From: Gremmenia infestans
Taxonomy: Eukaryota; Ascomycota; Leotiomycetes; Helotiales; Hamatocanthoscyphaceae
Direction of reading: 5' to 3'
Assembly (NCBI GenBank): GCA_032629725.1
Contig: JAFEVB010000005.1
Span: 930,001-994,000 of the forward strand
Length of the DNA: 64,000 nucleotides
Part shown: positions 58,043 through 64,000 of the stretch, one piece after another
How positions within the stretch are numbered: position 1 is the first letter of the stretch
Layout of the letters: every line of letters starts with the position of its first letter
The notes under the pieces: generated by a model
What the model saw: the letters and a program-made list of their open reading frames with translations, nothing else
Told to the model about the DNA's origin: nothing
Databases searched by the model: none
Position numbers and translations under genes: made by a program

Positions 58043-61000
58043 TCAGCACGTCCAGTAACAATCCATCTGTCGAGTCTTTTTCAGTCAGCATATATTGCGA
58101 ATCTCCAATAGAATATGATTGCAGTAAACTTACAGGCTCCAGTTGGTTCGCCCCCAATGAAAGTATACCGTCTAAAAAGTCCTTAAAGTCGCCATTATCC
58201 CAACCACCCACTTTGCAATACGGAGGTTTCGACTCGTCGTTCTCTGTACTATCCCATGTCGTAAACCCCACCCTTATGCTCACAACCCATGCCTGCCAAT
58301 TTGCCACTTGTACAGGAGGCGCGGGGCTTCTCGGCCGAAACTTGTTGCTGCCAGACGTCTGTTGGGTAAAGTCGACGCTAATATCTTCGGCGAGTTTGGA
58401 GTCGGTCGAAGAGATGTTGGCTGTGCCACCCCATTTTATGTCGTAACTTTTACTGACGAGTAGTGTGTCCCCGCCGTCGGTGATGTTTAGCTGCACGTAT
58501 AGAGGTTGTGTGTTGTCTTTGGATACTTCGAAGATGTGTAGGTTGCAGGTACCCGTCTGGTATGGAGCTGCTGTGGTTGTGGCTGTTGAGACTGACTTAG
58601 CTGTTGTTTTGACGGACTCGACCGCAGTTGTTGAGACTGGCTGAGGAGAGCCGGTGCTGACAGCGATGTGTGTTGAGGTGATTTGGCAGGTATAAGTGGT
58701 GGAGGAATCTGAACCAACTATGCTCCCAATGCCAGCCGTCCAGTCGTCGTTACACGCACATCCGATTGTAGCAGGGACATCGACTGTCATGCCGGACTGA
58801 GTGGTTTTAAGAGCTGTGTAACTGGATAAGCTGCAAGAGGTTATGACTTTCGCTGATGTTGTGCTATGGACGGAGGAAATAATGGCTGTGTGACTAGATG
58901 ATGAGGTAGAACTACCGGTTTTCGATTGTACTGTTGATTTAGAATCCGTGGGCTTTATGGCACTACTAGTTTTCGATTGTGCTTTCGATGTAGGGACTGT
59001 AGAGTCTGTGCTACTATGATCTGTTGTGGACTTTGGCGCACTTTTCAAACTAGAGGACGAGACAATCTTTGCCGCCGAACTCGTGCTATTATCCGAACCA
59101 GACGATGAGACCGTCTTTGAAGCAGCACGTGTACTTTTAGCGCTGCTACTTTCACCCGAGGACCAAGTAATGTAAGCATCGGTCGTATTAGCCATTGCCT
59201 CGGAGAGCATCTTCTGCTGCAAGGCGTACCAAGATTCAGGCCTGGCAAAATCATAAATAGGTGTTGCCGTAACGCCTACGGCGGTACTCGTTGAGGAGCC
59301 ACTTAGGGAAACTGCGCAGGCCGTTGCAGTTGAACATGAGAGTGTGATGGTAGAAAGATTTGCTGTGCTCGCGCCAGCGGGGGTAAAAATCGAATACGAG
59401 AGCTCACAGGCGCTCATTGTCTGCGTCGAACAAGATCTACTGGTGTGAGTTGAACTACCGGAGTGAGTAGAGTTGATGGAGTAAGTAGAGCTACTGGAAT
59501 GAGTAGTACTGGAGGGAATAGAGGAAATCGTCCGTAAAGAGCTACCCGATTTGGCCTTTGAAGTCGCAGATGAAAGGGAATCGGTTGGCTGGTTAGTAGG
59601 CTCTACAGTGTCAAAAGTAGGATCTCCAGCCGCATCTAACGTAATTGGCGGCATATTTGATGAAAATCCCACAGGAGGTTTAACACCTTCGGCTGGAGGG
59701 GGCAGTATACCAGGTCCTGCTTATATATTAGCTTCAGGTTATAAATCTAGGTAATCTATGTATTAAGATATGCGGACATACCTGTAACGTCGGGAATGAC
59801 AACGCCAAAGCCTCCATCGCCTCCATTACCGGGAGGACAAAACCAACAATGAGCAATGGGGATGATTGGCCACCCATGAGAGTCGTGGGTAGCGGATGAT
59901 ACTCCAGTGGTTGTAGTTGGCGTTGCCTTGTCCCAGTGATATACAAGAAGTGCCTCGGTTGAGCTTGAGGTATGTGAAGTGATCCCAGACGAAGAGGCTT
60001 GCGTGCCTCTTCCGGGTGGTGACGTAGTCGTGCTATTTGGCTCTGTTGCACTATGAAAAGACTTGGAAGAGGATATATGGCTGGAAGAGGACTCTGATAA
60101 TACGCCACTCGCAATAGCTGTTGCGTTTTTAGAAGCTCTATCGCTTGACAAAGTCGTGAGGGAGCTTGAAGAGTGGGTGCTGAAACTCGAGGAGCTTTTT
60201 GTAGCAATGGTAGGAAGAACAGTATGCGAGACAGACCCTGACAGGCCAGTAAGGGAAGAATTATGCTTGTCTCGTTCTGACGACGATGAGAGACTGCTAC
60301 TCGAGGCTAGTTCAGAGAGAGTAGACGACGTATAGCCACGAGCAGAGGAAGTGGATGTGAAGCTTGGAGCAGACCTAGCAATCGTGCTTGATAACGAGAG
60401 GCTCTCAGACGAATCATGTCCTCGAGTAGCAGTGTTGAATGTGGTAGAGTTAATCCTTGACGCCAAGTTGGAAGAACTGACAGAATCGCTGCTGTTGCTG
60501 ATTATGGTTGAGTTCATTGCCCGGGGTCCAAATAGGTTGTCGCCGTGAGAATGGTCTCGTTTCGAGCGCTGTGGGCCTCCATCAAGGATTTCTATTGATC
60601 CATCCTCCGTGGGTCGTTGAGCTTGCGCGCCATTCTTCGGATTGATCATTCTTCCCCCCAACCCAAAGAAAGCATAGTTCTCTGCATTGCGTGTACCGTC
60701 ATCCTCAGCGATGACATATACATTATTCCAACCATACGATTTCGAACCATCAGTGTCGATGGGAGCTCCCTTCGAAATGGCATGTGTCATTTCATGAAAC
60801 AAGGTAAAATCGAACGTCGATAAAAAATCCATAGCACGCGATCCGCTCTCAGGATCGTAAATGTACTTGGCCCAATTCATAGCCAGGGCGGCAGGGGAAC
60901 CTTGCCCTTTCAACGTATTGCTCTCATGCAAATTCATCTCGGCTAGAAAGCCAGGACATAATTGCATCGTAGACGGCAAAGGGATTTCCCTGAAAGACGG

Positions 61001-61666
61001 AGTCTGTACGAAGGCTTGCGTGACACCCTTAAAGGGGAGCATATACTTGCAGGCATAGTAACCAGGGTCTAAAGGCCAGTTGATATCTAGGCTGCTATCG
61101 CAGACGCTGTCAGGGTCAGGCCCTCTACAGTTGTAGCCCTCGTAAAAGCGCGTAAAGTCACAATGGATGACGAGATCGTCGATGGTGAGAGATCTATAGT
61201 CATATCGAAGAGTTGTTACATCTGGTTCACCATTGTTTTTATTGTATTTCAGGACCGAATCGAATACGTTTTTAATAGTTGTCCACTACAACGTATTCTT
61301 AGTGTTTTGTTTCTTGTAAAGAATAAAGGAGCTACGGCGAAAGACGATGCACTATCTAAATAAAATCAAGGAGAAACAAAAAGGGTGCCTTACCTTAGCA
61401 TTAGTCGGATCTATCTTGCCATTTGTCATTGCATCGGTGAACGTGAAGCCAAAGAGGTCTCTCTGGGCCTGCAGCACGTGTCCGCCACCATCATTTGAAG
61501 TCTCAAGAGTATTCAACGTATCTGCCCCTGCTTGAGCAAGATCAAATGCTCCTTTCATGCCCGCGACCACGATATCTTTATACGTGCCACATGAAGGATC
61601 TAGAATATAGGCATAGCTTGGGGCGAAAGAAACGAAAAAACCGAAAAGAGTACTGGTGAGCTTCAT
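58043..61666 (-). CDS. Large secreted M35-like (aspzincin) metallopeptidase with Ser/Thr-rich stalk and C-terminal Cys domain
   Basis: Four exons: 61666-61394, 61285-59782, 59716-58134 and 58066-58043. Introns are 61393-61286, 59781-59717 and 58133-58067. The product is 1127 aa. A signal peptide is at about residues 1-19 (MKLTSTLFGFF...). The peptidase domain carries LFHEMTHA (His255, Glu256, His259) followed by GAPIDTDGSKSYGW (264-277), a match to the GTxxDxxYG region that supplies the third Zn ligand (Asp) in deuterolysin/aspzincin enzymes, and then NAENYAFFGLGGR. About 600 residues of Ser/Thr-rich, probably O-glycosylated sequence follow. They are interrupted near 59.8 kb by a Gly/Pro-rich HCWFCPPGNGGDGGFG segment, and a Cys-containing domain closes with MDCYWTC. 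The last exon is only 24 bp. Family members are usually much shorter, so the stalk and extra domain are unusual. Confidence 0.85.
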
Positions 61667-64000
61667 ATTCAAAGAACAGCTAAAGGAGCGAAAGTGCAGT
61701 TCGTAGGCTGCTCAAATCCCAAAGCCCATAAACAAATGTGACAGAATCCAAGGAATGAATAAGGATGCCAGGGCATTGGACAAAGTGAAGAGTTTCTGTA
61801 TTAGGCGGGACCAGGTGAGTATCCCCCAACAGAAAACCGAAGGCGATTGCCATACTATCTATACCAAGTAGTTTGGGGCTCAAACTATACAGGATTCGGG
61901 AGCAGCATGAATGCGGCTTTCATAGAGATCCTTTAGGTAGGTAAAGCTTGTTCTAACGTACCGAGTCCAAGGTTTTGTTCTGATATACTATATTAGGGCC
62001 ACATGCATCCTGCTGGAATTATCATTGCTATACTATTGCCGTAAAGGGCAATCCGCTACGAGCAGAATCTTTTTCAAGCCCTTCATCGTTCTATACTCCG
62101 TACTCCTTAGAATGAAGGTTAACGAGAAATCCTTCTCCATTACCCACATCCAGAAGATAATAATAGTCCTATGGGTCCTTTTGCCCCGCTTTATTTGTCG
62201 AAGGAATGATGTGAATGCTTCCATGTCCACTTCCTAGTATTAGCTTAGGGTTCAGTGGGTTTTGCCGGACGCTTGAAGGACTTTCCGACAGATGTATAGG
62301 ATGCGATGTGCACTATATAATACAGTAAATGGAGATTTGATAGCAATAATACAATCAGGGTCGAGAATAGAGCGCGGTTTTTGATCAAAAATGCTATAGA
62401 TAGATTGTACTCAATGATTTATACAAAGACACTAGCCCAATGAACAGACCATTAAGAAGGAACGGATTTGATAAAAAGCGAAAAGCTGGGGAGATTTGTG
62501 ATTTGAAAGAGTGTACACCACATGAGCTGTAAATTTGAGGATTGAGGTCATGGCTTCCCTCCTGACTAAGCTATGACGTATATATACACACACTTGCGGG
62601 AGAAATGGCAAACCTTGCCATACCTAAGATACTCACGTGATACTATTCAGAAACGGTATTGACTCCTAAAATATGGAAATATGAGAAACTATATCGGTAT
62701 CTTATAGCCAATACGTATTTATAGATGCCCTAACAAGCACACCATAGCATTGCCATAAATGATATACCCTGGAAAGGGTAAAAAGCCCCGAACTATATAT
62801 GAAGCAAGCGGGACCCGCATTCGACCCATAGAAGCACGCGCTACTATACTGTATACTTCGTCGAATCGTAAAAGCTCAGGTCCGGTTCCCATCAAAGATA
62901 AAATGCAAGTCATTTTGCGGGGCAAGTTATTTTAAGTGTACCGACCCTTCTCAAGTCGGGCTACTTACTTATAGGGGTTTATCGGAAGTGCCCCCTCCCC
63001 TTGAATATATAGATCTTACAATGTGAAACTCCATGTGCTGCTCGGCGATCTTTTTCCCTTGGCTTGTTTCGAGTTTCATCCTATGAGATATACGACAAGA
63101 TATGAAGTACGTACTTGGAGGTGGCCCGTGCACAAAGGACTACCGGTACGTCGAATCTATATTTAGGGACCTGATGAACCTTCCCCACCAGTTCTCATCT
63201 TTTCAATTTTTAGACTCTTACAGTTTTGCAAAGTCTTTATTCCTTGTCCTTAATCGCGACGATTCTGATATCGAATTATAGGCGCAAAAGACACTATTTC
63301 TCTACTGAAATGTGATTTCAAGTTTGTTTATCGTACGTTTCATTTCAGCCTAAATGTTTTCAGGCGTGCTTGTAACATGTCTTGCAATCCAGCATCATTA
63401 GACTGTTTGGGGAATATGCAATTGAGCCTTTCTAGTCATGTGACTCGTCGTGTTGCAACCACCATCTTAGCTAGCTAACGAATACGAATGCAACCACCAA
63501 GACCATAACCTACGGGCCTACAATTGTAGTAAAGTGATCACCTTGTGATACCAACAGAAACGACGTCTGTCAAGCCTACGTAATGCGGTTAAGATCCGAT
63601 TTGTTTCTTGTTCAAAAATTTAAAGAAACGCTTATAATAATAGATACATCAAATATTGTAACTAAATATAGAAATACTGACATAGAAACATTAAGAAAAA
63701 AATTATGCATTCATTATTATACTATAGTATAATAATAAAGTAAATAAAGAAACAAATCGGGATAATATGTATTTTGAACAAATATACACTATTATTATTT
63801 TGTAAGTATTTTAAATCTCTTAAGTAGAGAAATATTCAAGAGCAAAAGCTTAATAAGTGACTTATCGCTTGGACGATTAAATTGAAGAATAAGTATAATT
63901 CAGAAAGATTAAGCCTCTACAGAAATTACATACTTTCTACTACTTATATGTATTTAGCGGAGAAACATTTCGAAGTTAAGTTACCTTTACCATATCTCTT
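61667..64000. other. Intergenic right edge, no gene seen
   Basis: The peptidase promoter lies just above 61,667. Beyond that I find only short frames (62025, 62033, 62719) without features. From about 63,610 to the end the DNA becomes AT-rich but keeps a mixed dinucleotide pattern, so I do not call it a RIP block. No tRNA-like or repeat structure was recognised. Confidence 0.45.

Noticed and set aside
62719..62925. 68-codon minus-strand frame at the right edge
   Set aside because: Short, isolated, no signal peptide, domain or splice partner; consistent with chance.
63610..64000. Start of a third RIP block at the right end
   Set aside because: AT-rich, but CpA, CpG and other dinucleotides remain mixed and no transposon motif is readable in the short stretch available.

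Overview
The window looks like nuclear DNA of a filamentous ascomycete (Pezizomycotina; a leotiomycete is only a guess). Genes have introns of about 48-108 bp with fungal GT..AG signals and CTAAC/CTGAC-like branch sites. Several families are typical of filamentous fungi: a Zn2Cys6 regulator with a fungal-specific domain, a DUF3684 protein, a Gyp7-like RabGAP and Ser/Thr-rich secreted proteins. Two long AT-rich blocks (9.4-33.6 kb and 37.4-43.5 kb) carry the signature of repeat-induced point mutation (RIP).

Genes, left to right: a GH47 alpha-1,2-mannosidase (minus); a C2H2 zinc-finger gene fragment (minus); a ferric/cupric reductase (minus) divergent from a secreted, probably GPI-anchored SURNod19-like protein (plus); [TE block 1]; a secreted cupredoxin-domain Ser-rich protein (plus); [TE block 2]; a Zn2Cys6 transcription factor (minus) divergent from a monocarboxylate-type MFS transporter (plus); a very large DUF3684 protein (plus); a Gyp7-like TBC RabGAP (minus, convergent with the previous gene); and a 1127-aa secreted M35-like metallopeptidase with a long Ser/Thr-rich stalk (minus). 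I resolved exon joints for nearly all of them; the first exon of the transcription factor is not settled.

TE block 1 is a nest that can be partly unpicked. Two 210-bp direct repeats at 9,422 and 33,363, flanked by TATTA/TACTA, bound the block. A minus-strand Copia RT/RNase H remnant lies just inside the left one. Within this sits a plus-strand chromodomain Ty3/Gypsy element (12,383-25,793). Its 5' LTR is split by a second, minus-strand copy of the same family (12,617-19,512) with a GATAG target duplication, giving a head-to-head inverted pair. A third copy survives as a 432-bp solo LTR (16,177-16,608) with ATATA target duplication inside the second. To the right is the pol remnant of a different Gypsy clade (about 25.8-30.7 kb). 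TE block 2 is a decayed hAT-like DNA transposon flanked by clusters of a CCTATAGGTCC-type repeat.

The most interesting coding lead is the divergent pair at 4.9-8.8 kb. The secreted partner carries His-His (123-124), His-Thr-His (255-257) and a downstream Met in an order and spacing resembling the copper ligands of peptidylglycine monooxygenase (PHM/DBH family). The reductase begins with a Met-rich motif. This suggests an extracellular copper-dependent enzyme or copper-handling module. A second lead is the DUF3684 protein, which joins an N-terminal sacsin/Hsp90-type ATPase fold to a C-terminal HExxHxxxxxH zincin-like motif.
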